DNA from: Psychrobacter glacincola
GTDB taxonomy: Bacteria; Pseudomonadota; Gammaproteobacteria; Pseudomonadales; Moraxellaceae
Length of the DNA: 64,000 nt
Direction: 5' to 3'
NCBI RefSeq assembly: GCF_904846215.1
Contig: NZ_CAJGZK010000013.1
Location: 1-64,000, forward strand
Shown piece after piece: positions 45,581-54,214 of the stretch. Each line of letters begins with the position of its first letter. The first letter of the stretch is position 1. A model generated the notes under the pieces. That model had not been told where the DNA came from, made no database searches, and was given only the letters and a program-made list of their open reading frames with translations. A program made the translations under genes and the position numbers.

Positions 45581-48115
45581 TTACCAACAAAAGAAGTCAT
45601 AAGTGTGTAAGTCAGCATTTCCATTACTTATAATAGTATCTAAATAATCAACAGAACGATCTAACTCTTCTTCAGATAAAACTTCTCTCAAGCGGCTTAA
45701 TCTTTTACTAAAGTTTTTACCATGTCCTCTCAGCAAAGGTAGAATCATCTGTAAAACTGCATAATCGAGTGCTGATAATTTATCATCTATAGAGAATTCA
45801 CGCATTAGAGGTCTTGCTCTATTACAGTACTGCTTAATAGCTATTTCTTTTCGGCTACTGATAATTATTGGTTTACCTAATTCACCATTCCTTTCTTCGA
45901 GTACTTTCTTAACCTTTCCATAAATTCTATATTCATTTTCAATGAATTCAGGCCTGTTCTTAGTTTTACCAAAGCATTTCTCCATGATTTCATAAGGAAT
46001 CGGCATCTCTAGTGGATGCTCTTCGTCAATGTCTTTACCTATACTTGTTGTAATTGAATTTGGTTCTAGCACTATAATTGGTGATCTATCAATTAAACGA
46101 GGAGACAAGTACTCAGTGGTACTATCATAATTAATAGTAGCAATAAATCTTAAATTCTCTGGAATTTGAATTTGATTATCACCCAAAGTTAGTTTTTTAC
46201 TTTCTTTAGGGTCGGTTAGACCCATAAATGAAGACCAATAATGCTCTAATGGACTTAGGTTTGCTTCGTCGAGTAGAACTAGGGAAATAGGAACTGGTAA
46301 ATCTATCAACTTATCTTCTTCGCTTAATGCATATAAGAACTCATATAGCCCTGTACTACTAGATTGAAACTTATTAGAAATTGGATTAAAAAAACCGATC
46401 AGGTCTTTTTGTCCTGTCCAGCTTCTTGCAACGGGAATCTCAAGGAATCTTTGCTGTTGAATGCCATAAATTTTAGCGACGAGTCTAGCTAAGGTAGTCT
46501 TACCACCACCAGGTAATCCTGCTAGAAAACAAATAAAAGATTGTTGTAGAGTTACTGTTATATTAATAATGTCAAGGATCGAAAAATTTCTATCTTCTTT
46601 CCTCATACTATGATCAATATATTTCAAAATATCTTGTGCAGTACTATTTGACATATCAATAGATGTTACATGTTGACTAACATTTTTTGAAATTTCTTTA
46701 TTTGATAGACCTATATTTCCATTAATAGCTTCTACGAATGGTTTGAGTTCAAGTAGTCTATTACGTAGCTTATCTTCATGCTCATTGAATAAAGCCTTGA
46801 GTGATGATGTTTCTTTCTCAATCTCACCTTGTCTTTTTACTTCTATCTTATATTCATTAGTTGCTTCTTCAATTTTTTTTTCCAATTCATTTAAAGAACT
46901 AAGTTTTTTATACTTTTCTAGTAGAGGCTTAACCTGTTCATTTAGCTCAATTAACTGCTCTTTTTTTTGTGTAACTTTTTGATCTAAATCTTCATTTACC
47001 TTCAGATTATCAATTACATCAGAGTTGACCTTAATGTGATTGGCTTTTTCAATTTCCTTTCCTAGATCAATTAATTCCTGCTTATTAAACTCAATCTTCT
47101 CTTGAAGGTTTTCAAGTTCGCCATTGTTTTTTCTAAATTCATCTTCGAGCTGTCCTCTATAATTATCTCTGATATTAGATAAGTAATTATCTTCATTTTT
47201 ATCAATATATTTTTTAGTAACTTTCTCACCTAATTCAGTGCGTAAGAATTTGCTAAAACCATCTATAACCTCAGATTCAAATAGTAAATGAGTATCAGAA
47301 ATATCTTTTAGCTTGTTGAGCTTTTCAGTAAAGCTTTTATGATTGTATCTCGGAAATTTTTTTATTTTAGCTTCTATAGAAGCTAAATCAACTTTTTTAT
47401 CATTAAAGCCAATATCTTTAGCAATTTTGATAAAATTGTTTACTATATCTTCATCTGAAGAGTAGTCAGTAGTCAATAAATGAGTATCATTGTGTAAATC
47501 AGTTAAGTTTTCAAAATAGAATCTTTCACCCTCCTCTAGAGAGCAATGTAATACATGTTTGTTTAAATCTTCAAATTTTGCCGAATAAATATTACCACCT
47601 GCTAGCTGTCTACCGGGCATAGGTGAGTCGATCTTTCTTAACGTAATATTATTTTCATCGCCCTCATTTTGATCCCATTTGAACGGTCCATAACAGGTGC
47701 CATCATCATTTATATATATGTATGAGGTGCTAGGAACCTTTGAAATTCCAATTGTCATTTCATTAGGGTTAGGCAATGTATTGACAATAATTTCAACCAT
47801 TTCTCTAGGTTTTAAAGTAGAAGCTTCTGAAGCCTTTGTAACATACTTACAGTTTCTTTCAGGCCTAGTGTCTTCAGAGTCATACATTGACTCTATGACA
47901 GTTACTTTAAACAGTTCAAATTCTTTGAATTTATTGTCTATTTCTTCATAATCTCTCGTGACAAAAATTTTCTTTGAAGGACAAAAGTTTAGAGCATCTA
48001 ACTCAATATAAGAGTCACCATCTTTAGCGGCTACAGCTCTTAAATAACCCAAAGTAGGCTTATTCTGTTGAGCCTGAAGCTTATAAACAATTACTTCTTT
48101 TGATAAATTTTCCAT
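45581..48115 (-). CDS. McrB-like AAA+ NTPase with long coiled coil
   Basis: An 844-residue protein. Residues about 1-200 are a beta-rich N-terminal region that may recognise the target (YIYINDDGTCYGPF). Residues about 300-460 are heptad-rich, Lys/Glu/Leu coiled coil. The C-terminal AAA+ domain has Walker A GLPGGGKTT (Lys539), Walker B LVLLDEAN (Asp616-Glu617), sensor ATINYDSTTEYLSPRLIDRS with Asn662, and candidate Arg fingers 673 and 677. AAA+ domains with LLDEAN and LSPRLIDR-type segments occur in the McrB/MoxR area. The nuclease gene follows after five bases. Whether it uses GTP like McrB or ATP is undecided: the McrB MNTAD motif is replaced by INYD. Confidence 0.85.
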   Translation of the reverse strand: MENLSKEVIVYKLQAQQNKPTLGYLRAVAAKDGDSYIELDALNFCPSKKIFVTRDYEEIDNKFKEFELFKVTVIESMYDSEDTRPERNCKYVTKASEASTLKPREMVEIIVNTLPNPNEMTIGISKVPSTSYIYINDDGTCYGPFKWDQNEGDENNITLRKIDSPMPGRQLAGGNIYSAKFEDLNKHVLHCSLEEGERFYFENLTDLHNDTHLLTTDYSSDEDIVNNFIKIAKDIGFNDKKVDLASIEAKIKKFPRYNHKSFTEKLNKLKDISDTHLLFESEVIDGFSKFLRTELGEKVTKKYIDKNEDNYLSNIRDNYRGQLEDEFRKNNGELENLQEKIEFNKQELIDLGKEIEKANHIKVNSDVIDNLKVNEDLDQKVTQKKEQLIELNEQVKPLLEKYKKLSSLNELEKKIEEATNEYKIEVKRQGEIEKETSSLKALFNEHEDKLRNRLLELKPFVEAINGNIGLSNKEISKNVSQHVTSIDMSNSTAQDILKYIDHSMRKEDRNFSILDIINITVTLQQSFICFLAGLPGGGKTTLARLVAKIYGIQQQRFLEIPVARSWTGQKDLIGFFNPISNKFQSSSTGLYEFLYALSEEDKLIDLPVPISLVLLDEANLSPLEHYWSSFMGLTDPKESKKLTLGDNQIQIPENLRFIATINYDSTTEYLSPRLIDRSPIIVLEPNSITTSIGKDIDEEHPLEMPIPYEIMEKCFGKTKNRPEFIENEYRIYGKVKKVLEERNGELGKPIIISSRKEIAIKQYCNRARPLMREFSIDDKLSALDYAVLQMILPLLRGHGKNFSKRLSRLREVLSEEELDRSVDYLDTIISNGNADLHTYDFFCW

Positions 48116-48283
48116 TATTAGACACTTACCATCTATAGTTAGATTTACTTAAAAATTGAACCTAATATATCATAGAAAGGCAAATTGCCTATCCATAATC
48201 AACAAAATTTTGCTATTAGTATTGTATATCTACAATTTTAAAAAAATATGTTATTACTAGCCTGATTTAATCAATATACAATT

Positions 48284-48466
48284 TCAGCTATAACATGGCA
48301 GATTAAGTCTTTTAATAATTTCCTGTGAAAACTTTAAAAGTCTAGCCCATCTTTGCTCTACAGTAGATAGAACGTGCTTCAAGCCAGAGTTAATTGATTC
48401 GTAAAAGAATATGTTTACAGTACACATCAGGGTAAATTTATTTCTAATAAGGTAGTACAGTCTAGA
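48284..48466 (-). pseudogene. Possible decayed gene fragment (transposase-like?)
   Basis: An open minus-strand stretch of about 60 codons between stop codons reads SINSGLKHVLSTVEQRWAR, then LLKFSQEIIKRLNLPCYS and a stop. It has the look of the C-terminal end of a real protein, perhaps a transposase, but I cannot name the family. Upstream it is interrupted by a stop codon and then by repeat copy 7. Evidence is weak. Confidence 0.25.
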
Positions 48467-48471
48467 TTACA

Positions 48472-48618
48472 TATAGTCAGTTCAATATGAAAGAGGTACG
48501 TTAAAAATAGCGTTCTGCTAGTATAAACTTTCCTCGCTTGCTGTGCGCTTCGCACTCCAAAGGCTTCGAAAAATCTATCCTAGAAGCACTGTATTCTTTT
48601 TAAATTGAATCGACTATA
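48472..48618. repeat. MITE-like element, copy 7
   Basis: A 147-bp element with well-matched ends: TATAGTCAGTTCAATATGAAA-type on the left (first 20: TATAGTCAGTTCAATATGAA), and on the right, read from the other strand, TATAGTCGATTCAATTTAAA. The core CTTTCCTCGCTTGCTGTGCG with CAAAGGCTTCGAAAAAT is a diverged form of that in copies 1 and 3. Confidence 0.78.
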
Positions 48619-48702
48619 GTATCTTTTACGCTGCTAGACGCTCGTTATTACTAGCTTAAAAACATTTTTTTTGATATCACATTGCAATGTTAGGTTCCTT
48701 AT

Positions 48703-49356
48703 TCAACCTTTCTCAGTCAGCAGCTTGATCCCCATTCCAATAAATATAACCCCACTTATTCTATTTAAAATCACTTCTATCGTGGGATTTTTGCGCAGGT
48801 TTTCACTGAATTTTGACGCTAATAATGCCAAACACGAGCACCATATAAAACCGGTTGTCGCAAAGGTCAGACCAAGTATCAAAAACGACAGCATACTATT
48901 GGTATAACTGGGGTTAATAAATTGCGGGAAGAATGCGAGGAAAAATAAGGCAACTTTTGGGTTAAAGGTATTGGTGATAACCCCTTGCTTATAGATCTGC
49001 CATCTATCTAAAGATTGAGCAGTTGCCATTTTTTTCTCATCATGTGCATTACTAGCAAGTAAAGGCGTCTGTTTACTAGTCAGCATTTTAAAGCCTAGAT
49101 AGCATAAGTAGCTCGCACCAATATATTTCACTAGCGTAAATGCAAGTGGGGAACTGGCCAATAATACGGACAACCCAAACGCAGCCAATAAAGTATGAAC
49201 TAAAATCCCCGAGGTAATCCCTAGTACCGAATAGAACCCAGCAGTTTGTCCTTGCGACATACTACGAGTGATGATATACATACTATCGGTACCAGGGGTT
49301 ACGTTTAACAAAATGGCAGCAAGTATAAATCCAAGATAGTTCTCAATACCAAACAT
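48703..49356 (-). CDS. LysE/RhtB-family amino-acid exporter
   Basis: A 217-residue inner-membrane exporter of the LysE family. The N-terminal NYLGFILAAILLNVTPGTDSMYI contains the conserved PGxD motif (quoted part: LLNVTPGTDSMYI). It is followed by GQTAGFYSVLGITSGILVH and KYIGASYLCYLGFKML, and six hydrophobic helices can be traced. Relatives export lysine, threonine or homoserine lactones; the substrate here is unknown. ATG 49356 is chosen since AAGGAAG lies about eight bases upstream; the longer TTG start at 49362 would begin inside that spacing. Confidence 0.9.
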   Translation of the reverse strand: MFGIENYLGFILAAILLNVTPGTDSMYIITRSMSQGQTAGFYSVLGITSGILVHTLLAAFGLSVLLASSPLAFTLVKYIGASYLCYLGFKMLTSKQTPLLASNAHDEKKMATAQSLDRWQIYKQGVITNTFNPKVALFFLAFFPQFINPSYTNSMLSFLILGLTFATTGFIWCSCLALLASKFSENLRKNPTIEVILNRISGVIFIGMGIKLLTEKG

Positions 49357-49478
49357 AGCCAATACTTCCTTGTGATAGCAGTTAAGCTCTTTATTTTATA
49401 GAGCACCTTTACCTTGCATTCTATCAATATTTCTAATGGTATATATAGCTTTGCTAGCACTTTACAGAAACGACAAAT

Positions 49479-49520
49479 AATAAAAAGCCCAGTCACCATA
49501 TGATGACTGGGCTTTTTATT
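49479..49520 (-). terminator. Terminator downstream of tRNA-Glu
   Basis: A perfect 17-bp stem (49479-49495 with 49504-49520) has an eight-base loop and T-tracts in both directions. It lies 70 bases beyond the minus-strand tRNA-Glu and upstream of the lysE-like gene. Confidence 0.88.
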
Positions 49521-49589
49521 GTTCGCTTATTAGTCTAACCTGATGCCTAAAGGTGCTGAGCAAAAGCGCTAACAAGTGACGCCGTATAG

Positions 49590-49665
49590 TGGCGTCCCCA
49601 GGGGGATTCGAACCCCCGTTACCGCCGTGAAAGGGCAGTGTCCTAGGCCTCTAGACGATGGGGAC
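49590..49665 (-). tRNA. tRNA-Glu (TTC anticodon)
   Basis: A 76-nt tRNA on the minus strand starting GTCCCC and ending GGGGACGCCA with encoded CCA. The anticodon stem-loop is CCGCCCTTTCACGGCGG-like, with anticodon TTC; the T-loop is GGTTCGAATCC. It matches bacterial tRNA-Glu very closely. gltX, the enzyme that charges it, lies about 1 kb upstream on the same strand. Confidence 0.96.
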
Positions 49666-49822
49666 GCATAGAGTGTTATAACCAGTGGCTACAACGGTAC
49701 TTCACAATATCAGAGAGCTTATCTATGAATAATAGAGCAAACTGTGCCTAGGTGCTGATATCGTCCTACTAGCGAGTATTTATGTTAAAGTTTCAGTAAA
49801 CTGAGCTTTGTCGTAAATAGTA

Positions 49823-49898
49823 TGGTGGAGCTAAACGGAGTCGAACCGTTGACCCCTTGCATGCCATGCAAGTGCTCTACCAACTGAGCTATAGCCCC
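49823..49898 (-). tRNA. tRNA-Ala (GGC anticodon)
   Basis: A 76-nt minus-strand tRNA starting GGGGCTATAGCTCAGTTGG and ending TAGCTCCACCA. The anticodon stem CTTGC/GCAAG holds loop ATGGCAT with anticodon GGC. The T-loop is GGTTCGACTCC. It lies 157 bases upstream of tRNA-Glu, so the two are probably co-transcribed. Confidence 0.96.
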
Positions 49899-50030
49899 TC
49901 GCTAAGAGTGTGCATATTTTAGGTAACAGTAGCAGTCTTGTCAACTGCTATTTTAAAAATAATGCATAAAATTGCTAAAAAACTGTTTAACGCTGTTTTT
50001 CTTGATGAGTTCCTGCTTGATATTTCCAAA

Positions 50031-50396
50031 TCAACGAGGATTTTGCGTGAGAGCAATCTCTTTAATGGCTTTATCGGTAAAGAACGCTTCTTCCTTACCA
50101 TCAGAGAAAATAATAGCACAACATTCTGTGGGGATATATTGCCCACCTTTTTGTTGTACTGTACTGATACCTTTAAAGCCAATAATGTCAGATTCTTTTA
50201 ATCGTTCTAAATTATGATTGGTATGATTACAGTAAGTGGTATATATCCACTTTAAATCTTCAAAATCTTGACCTGTGGTGAGGGTAAGCTTGGCATCATA
50301 AAGCTCTTTTACAATCGCATCATAGTATTTCTGTGCTTCTTTGAGTGTGTTAAAGACATAATCTTTGCTTTCTATGGTGACGGTTTTGGCGGCCAT
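50031..50396 (-). CDS. Small DUF3223-like protein
   Basis: A 121-residue soluble protein. The pattern YVFNTLKEAQKYYDAIVKEL, an EDLKWIYTTYCNHT block, IIGFKGISTVQQKGGQYIP and CCAIIFSDGKEEAFFTDKAI resembles DUF3223, a small alpha/beta domain. I am moderately sure of the family. Family function in bacteria is unknown. ATG 50396 is preferred because GGAA lies seven bases upstream; TTG 50408 is further out. It lies between tRNA-Ala and gltX and may be an accessory gene. Confidence 0.65.
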   Translation of the reverse strand: MAAKTVTIESKDYVFNTLKEAQKYYDAIVKELYDAKLTLTTGQDFEDLKWIYTTYCNHTNHNLERLKESDIIGFKGISTVQQKGGQYIPTECCAIIFSDGKEEAFFTDKAIKEIALTQNPR

Positions 50397-50458
50397 ATTT
50401 ATTTCCAATTAAGATGTTCAGTAAAAAATGATATTTTCAGTGAGTAACTGATAGGAAC

Positions 50459-50495
50459 AAAAGAGGCGTCAGTAATTTTCTGACCCCTCCTTTTT
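50459..50495 (-). terminator. Terminator of gltX
   Basis: On the minus strand GAGGGGTCAG pairs with CTGACGCCTC (one mismatch) around a seven-base loop and runs into TTTTG. It follows the gltX stop codon by about 20 bases. Confidence 0.7.
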
Positions 50496-50515
50496 ATTAA
50501 ATATTAACTAAAGGA

Positions 50516-52045
50516 TTATTCTACTGTCAAAAAGTCTGGCAATTCTGCCGCTTGTTTCTCTAATTTTTTCAGCTTCTTTTTGCCCAAACCACCGAGTACA
50601 TCAATCGCATGACGCAAGCGTGTCAGTGTCATATCAGCACCGATAATTGCCATAGAGTTCATGACTGGCGTCGATGAAGTGCTACCGGCAATAGCGACAA
50701 AGAAAGGCGCCATAAAGTCGCGCATCTTAATATCAAGATGCGCCGCAAGACCTTTTAGCGTGGCGTAGATATTTTCTTCCGACCACGTTGGTAAGGTCTC
50801 TAACTGCCAGAGTGATAGCTGAAGCATCTCTATGATTTGCTCAGCCGTCAGTGATTTATGGGTAAAGCTCTCAGCATTGATATCCGGTAGGTTTTGAAAA
50901 TAAAAACCACTCCAATTGACCGCATCGGACAATAATTCGATACGCGGCTGAATCGCTGCGGCAATAGCCGTTAATTTATCGCTGTTACTTGCCCAGTCTA
51001 AGATTTTATTCTTTAACTCTTCAGGAGTAAGCGCCCGTAGCCATTCGGCATTAAGCCAGTTAAGCTTTTCGATATCGAATATCGGACCGCCAAGCGACAC
51101 GCGCTGAATATCAAAGCTGGCAATCATCTCATCCAAGGTGAATTTCTCAGCATCATTAGGCATTGAGTAGCCCATACGCCCAAGGTAATTTAGCAATGCT
51201 TCCGGTAGCACGCCGGCATCACGATAGTAGGTGATAGAGGTTGGGTTTTTACGCTTAGAGAGTTTTGATTTGTCTGGGTTACGCAGTAATGGCATGTGGC
51301 ACAGTACTGGCATCTCCCAACCAAAATACTCATAAAGCAGCTGATGTTTCGGCGCAGAGTTAAGCCATTCTTCACCGCGCAACACATGGCTGATGTCCAT
51401 CAAGTGATCGTCGACGACGTTGGCTAAATGATACGTTGGCATACCGTCAGTTTTTAGCAGTACTTGCATATCCACTTGCGTCCAAGGAATCTCAACCGTA
51501 CCGCGCAGCATATCTTGTATCTGACAGACGCCTTCGGTTGGCACGCGCATACGGATGACGTGTGGCTTACCTTCAGCGACCAGTTGTTTGGTTTTCTCTA
51601 CGGCTAAGTGTGCGCAGCGACCGTCATAGCGCGGCGTTTCGCCATTGGCCATTTGCTCGGCGCGCATGGCATCTAGCTCTTCGCTGGTACAGAAACAACG
51701 AAACGCATGGTCGTTTTCTATCAGCTGCTCGGCGTGTTTTTTATAGATATCACTACGCTCGCTCTGACGGTAAGGCGCGTGCGGTCCACCGATGTCTGGA
51801 CCTTCCGCCCAATCAAGACCAACCCAACGCAGCGCATCCAAAATCATTTTTTCAGATTGTTCCGTTGAGCGCGTTTGGTCCGTATCTTCAATACGTAAAA
51901 TAAATTCGCCGCCATGGGCTTTGGCAAAGGCTAAATTAAATAGGGCAATATAAGCGGTGCCAACGTGCGGGAAGCCAGTAGGCGAAGGGGCGATACGCGT
52001 ACGGACAGGGCGCGTGCTGTTAGCAGAAGTCGATGGTTGCATCAT
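50516..52045 (-). CDS. gltX: Glutamate--tRNA ligase
   Basis: A 509-residue class I aminoacyl-tRNA synthetase that charges tRNA-Glu with glutamate. The HIGH motif appears as [17 protein letters not shown] and the KMSKS motif as [27 protein letters not shown] and [23 protein letters not shown] (part: [19 protein letters not shown]) are family signatures. The C-terminal helical anticodon-binding domain begins near residue 330. Length fits bacterial GltX (about 470-510). The start is ATG 52045 or the adjacent 52042. It is transcribed away from rsmH; tRNA-Glu lies downstream on the same strand. Confidence 0.97.
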   Translation of the reverse strand: MMQPSTSANSTRPVRTRIAPSPTGFPHVGTAYIALFNLAFAKAHGGEFILRIEDTDQTRSTEQSEKMILDALRWVGLDWAEGPDIGGPHAPYRQSERSDIYKKHAEQLIENDHAFRCFCTSEELDAMRAEQMANGETPRYDGRCAHLAVEKTKQLVAEGKPHVIRMRVPTEGVCQIQDMLRGTVEIPWTQVDMQVLLKTDGMPTYHLANVVDDHLMDISHVLRGEEWLNSAPKHQLLYEYFGWEMPVLCHMPLLRNPDKSKLSKRKNPTSITYYRDAGVLPEALLNYLGRMGYSMPNDAEKFTLDEMIASFDIQRVSLGGPIFDIEKLNWLNAEWLRALTPEELKNKILDWASNSDKLTAIAAAIQPRIELLSDAVNWSGFYFQNLPDINAESFTHKSLTAEQIIEMLQLSLWQLETLPTWSEENIYATLKGLAAHLDIKMRDFMAPFFVAIAGSTSSTPVMNSMAIIGADMTLTRLRHAIDVLGGLGKKKLKKLEKQAAELPDFLTVE

Positions 52046-52104
52046 AAAAATCTCAGAATGTTATTGTTCATGAATGTGGCAGTGAAAAGTAGTAGTGAAA
52101 AGTG

Positions 52105-52132
52105 AAAATATGGACGAAAGAATGGCAGTCAA
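52105..52132 (-). promoter_or_regulatory. Possible gltX promoter
   Basis: On the minus strand TTGACT and TATTTT are separated by 16 bases, about 60 bases before the gltX start. The -35 is good and the -10 is imperfect. Confidence 0.38.
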
Positions 52133-52209
52133 CATTAAAAAATAGCGTAAAATATAGCGCTAGTATAACAGAGAGATGGGATATTTTTGACGAAATGCCC
52201 TTCTAGCGC

Positions 52210-52237
52210 TTGACTACCTGTGTATCCTTGCGATAAT
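52210..52237 (+). promoter_or_regulatory. Probable promoter of the dcw cluster
   Basis: TTGACT (52210-52215) and GATAAT (52232-52237) are separated by 16 bases, about 85 bases before the rsmH start. It is placed to transcribe rsmH through mraY. No MraZ-binding repeats were recognised. Confidence 0.5.
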
Positions 52238-52322
52238 AATGTTAGAAAAGTCATAACTTGTTTATTTTCATCTGATTTTTTACTATTACCGGTCAATTTG
52301 ACCATCATCTATTGAGTTGTTT

Positions 52323-53489
52323 GTGTCCATATCGAATAGTAAGCCAAAAAAACCGCCAAATGCTAGCACCCATCCTTCTAACCCTGATAATTCTATGTCA
52401 GCGGCGAGTCTGTCTTCTGTAGAAGATAATTCTACTCAAAATCTCACGCAAGAGTCTGCTAAAGAACCAGCAAACCCTGATGAATTAAGTTTTGTGCATG
52501 ATGCGGTGCTATTGCAAGAAGCAGTCGCTGCGGTATTGGGTGTCAAAGCGCTACCGAAGCAAACAGGCAGTGACGAACAAAGTAGTGATCGTCAAAACAG
52601 CTTAAACATGAGTGGCATCTACGTCGATGCGACCTTTGGGCGCGGTGGTCATAGTAGGCTACTATTAAGCCAGCTTGCTGATGATGCCACGTTGATTGTC
52701 TTTGATAAAGACCCGACCGCTATTCGTGTGGCGCAAGAGCTGGCAAGCACAGACAGTCGCGTGCAGGTTGTTCACGATAGCTTTGCGACCTTGACGGACA
52801 GTCTCGCTGCAATGGGTATCACTCAAGTTGATGGATTGATGGCAGATCTGGGTATCTCGTCACCGCAGATTGACGATGGCAGTCGTGGTTTTAGCTTTAT
52901 GCGCGATGGTGCGGTCGATATGCGTATGGACACCAGTCGCGGGCAGTCGGTTGCCGAGTGGCTTGAGACGGTCGATGATGATACCTTAGCCAATGTGCTT
53001 TATGAGTTTGGCGAAGAGCGCCACAGCCGCCGTATTGCGCGTGCGATTAAGCAGATGGACAGTTATAAATCCACGCTTGAGCTGGCAGAAGTAATAAAAG
53101 TTGCGCATCCCAATTGGCAACGTGGCAAACATCCGGCGACCCAAAGCTTTCAGGCGATGCGTATTTTTATTAACAATGAGCTTGGTGATGTCGATAACTT
53201 TTTAGAACAAAGTATTCCGATATTAAAATCAGGCGGACAGCTAGCAGTCATCAGCTTTCACTCGTTGGAAGACCGCCGTATTAAGCAGTTTTTGCAGCGT
53301 CATAGTAAAGGGCAATATCCAGAAGATGAGAATTTGCCAATGCCGCCCAAGCGTCCGCGTTACTTTAGTAAGCCCAAACGCGTCGGTCCAAGTAAAGCAG
53401 AGACAAGCCATAATCCACGCGCGCGTAGTGCATGGTTACGCATGGCGACTCGTACCGATGTTGATTATTTAACAGATATTGAGCCATAA
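52323..53489 (+). CDS. rsmH: 16S rRNA (cytosine1402-N4)-methyltransferase
   Basis: A 388-residue SAM-dependent enzyme that methylates N4 of C1402 in 16S rRNA, in the decoding site. Motifs: DATFGRGGHSRLLL (SAM loop), VFDKDPTAI, LMADLGISSPQIDDGSRGFSF, PATQSFQAMRIFINNELG and AVISFHSLEDRRIKQF. The usual length is about 310. The excess is a hydrophilic N-terminal arm of about 55 residues and an insert near residue 80 (KQTGSDEQSSDRQNSLN). GTG 52323 is the first plausible start; ATG 52395 would remove part of the arm. It opens the dcw cluster. Confidence 0.95.
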   Translation: MSISNSKPKKPPNASTHPSNPDNSMSAASLSSVEDNSTQNLTQESAKEPANPDELSFVHDAVLLQEAVAAVLGVKALPKQTGSDEQSSDRQNSLNMSGIYVDATFGRGGHSRLLLSQLADDATLIVFDKDPTAIRVAQELASTDSRVQVVHDSFATLTDSLAAMGITQVDGLMADLGISSPQIDDGSRGFSFMRDGAVDMRMDTSRGQSVAEWLETVDDDTLANVLYEFGEERHSRRIARAIKQMDSYKSTLELAEVIKVAHPNWQRGKHPATQSFQAMRIFINNELGDVDNFLEQSIPILKSGGQLAVISFHSLEDRRIKQFLQRHSKGQYPEDENLPMPPKRPRYFSKPKRVGPSKAETSHNPRARSAWLRMATRTDVDYLTDIEP

Positions 53490-53701
53490 ATAATAGTATT
53501 AAATTATGTGGCTTAAATATGACTGAATGTTTTAATGATTACGCGGCTGTTAAAAAGCTGTAAACATTATCTGCTAGGCTCAGCAGTTACTTTTTTGCTT
53601 GGTATTGTTTTTGTTGATGGTGCTGATGGCTTATAAGAGTTTTATAACTCGTAAATGGTTATCGCTTTTTCTATTTTGAAGTTCACTTTTTTGAGATTGT
53701 C

Positions 53702-54214
53702 ATGGCAATATCCGACAAACCTGCAAACCGCCGCGCCGCAACGCCCTCGAATACCGATGTTGGCGACTTATTTGTGCGTAAATTTAAAATATCAAATATC
53801 TATGTGGCTATATTGGTACTGCTGGCAGCTGGTATTGTATGGAGTGGCATCAAAACGGCTGAAGGTGTTCAGCAATATCATCAGGATTATAAAACCTTGC
53901 AAGACATGAAAAAACAAGAGCGAAAATTACAAGTTGAGCATCAGCGTCTGCTTATTGAACAGCAGACTTTTAGTGCGACGCCGCAGATTGCCAGTCGTGC
54001 CGTTGCTGAGCTTGGGATGTTTTCGCCAACACTCAAAGATAAGCTGATTATTCAGCCAGGTGCTGCGACAGCAGTTGCGCTGGTTAACCCTGATGCCAGT
54101 ACTTCAGATAGCGTAACGACGAATGATTCTGATGTTTTGGAAGCTGATGCTGTGAGTGATGTACCCGTTAAGGCTGCTGCTACCGATTCTGACCTAGCGG
54201 AGGCAGGACAATGA
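53702..54214 (+). CDS. ftsL: Cell division protein FtsL
   Basis: A 170-residue bitopic division protein. A cytoplasmic segment is followed by one membrane helix (IYVAILVLLAAGIVWSGI, about residues 33-50) and a periplasmic coiled coil (EGVQQYHQDYKTLQDMKKQ to about residue 90). A conserved SRAVAELGMFSP follows. FtsL forms a complex with FtsB and FtsQ that activates FtsWI at the septum. It is longer than E. coli FtsL (121) through an Ala/Asp/Val-rich tail of about 55 residues. It overlaps ftsI by four bases (ATGA). Position and topology support the name more than sequence does. Confidence 0.88.
   Translation: MAISDKPANRRAATPSNTDVGDLFVRKFKISNIYVAILVLLAAGIVWSGIKTAEGVQQYHQDYKTLQDMKKQERKLQVEHQRLLIEQQTFSATPQIASRAVAELGMFSPTLKDKLIIQPGAATAVALVNPDASTSDSVTTNDSDVLEADAVSDVPVKAAATDSDLAEAGQ

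Larger units (their letters stand above)
48116..48702. other. Intergenic region upstream of the McrB-like operon
   Basis: This 587-base AT-rich gap holds the probable promoter of the accessory operon, a decayed coding fragment (48284-48466, minus strand) and repeat copy 7 (48472-48618). The 12-bp sequence GTTATTACTAGC occurs at 48250 and again at 48644, on either side of both. Confidence 0.5.

Noticed and set aside
43674-49898. Prophage or integrative element around the McrB-like operon
   Set aside because: No integrase, phage structural gene or tRNA-derived att repeat was found; the island has only two intact accessory genes.
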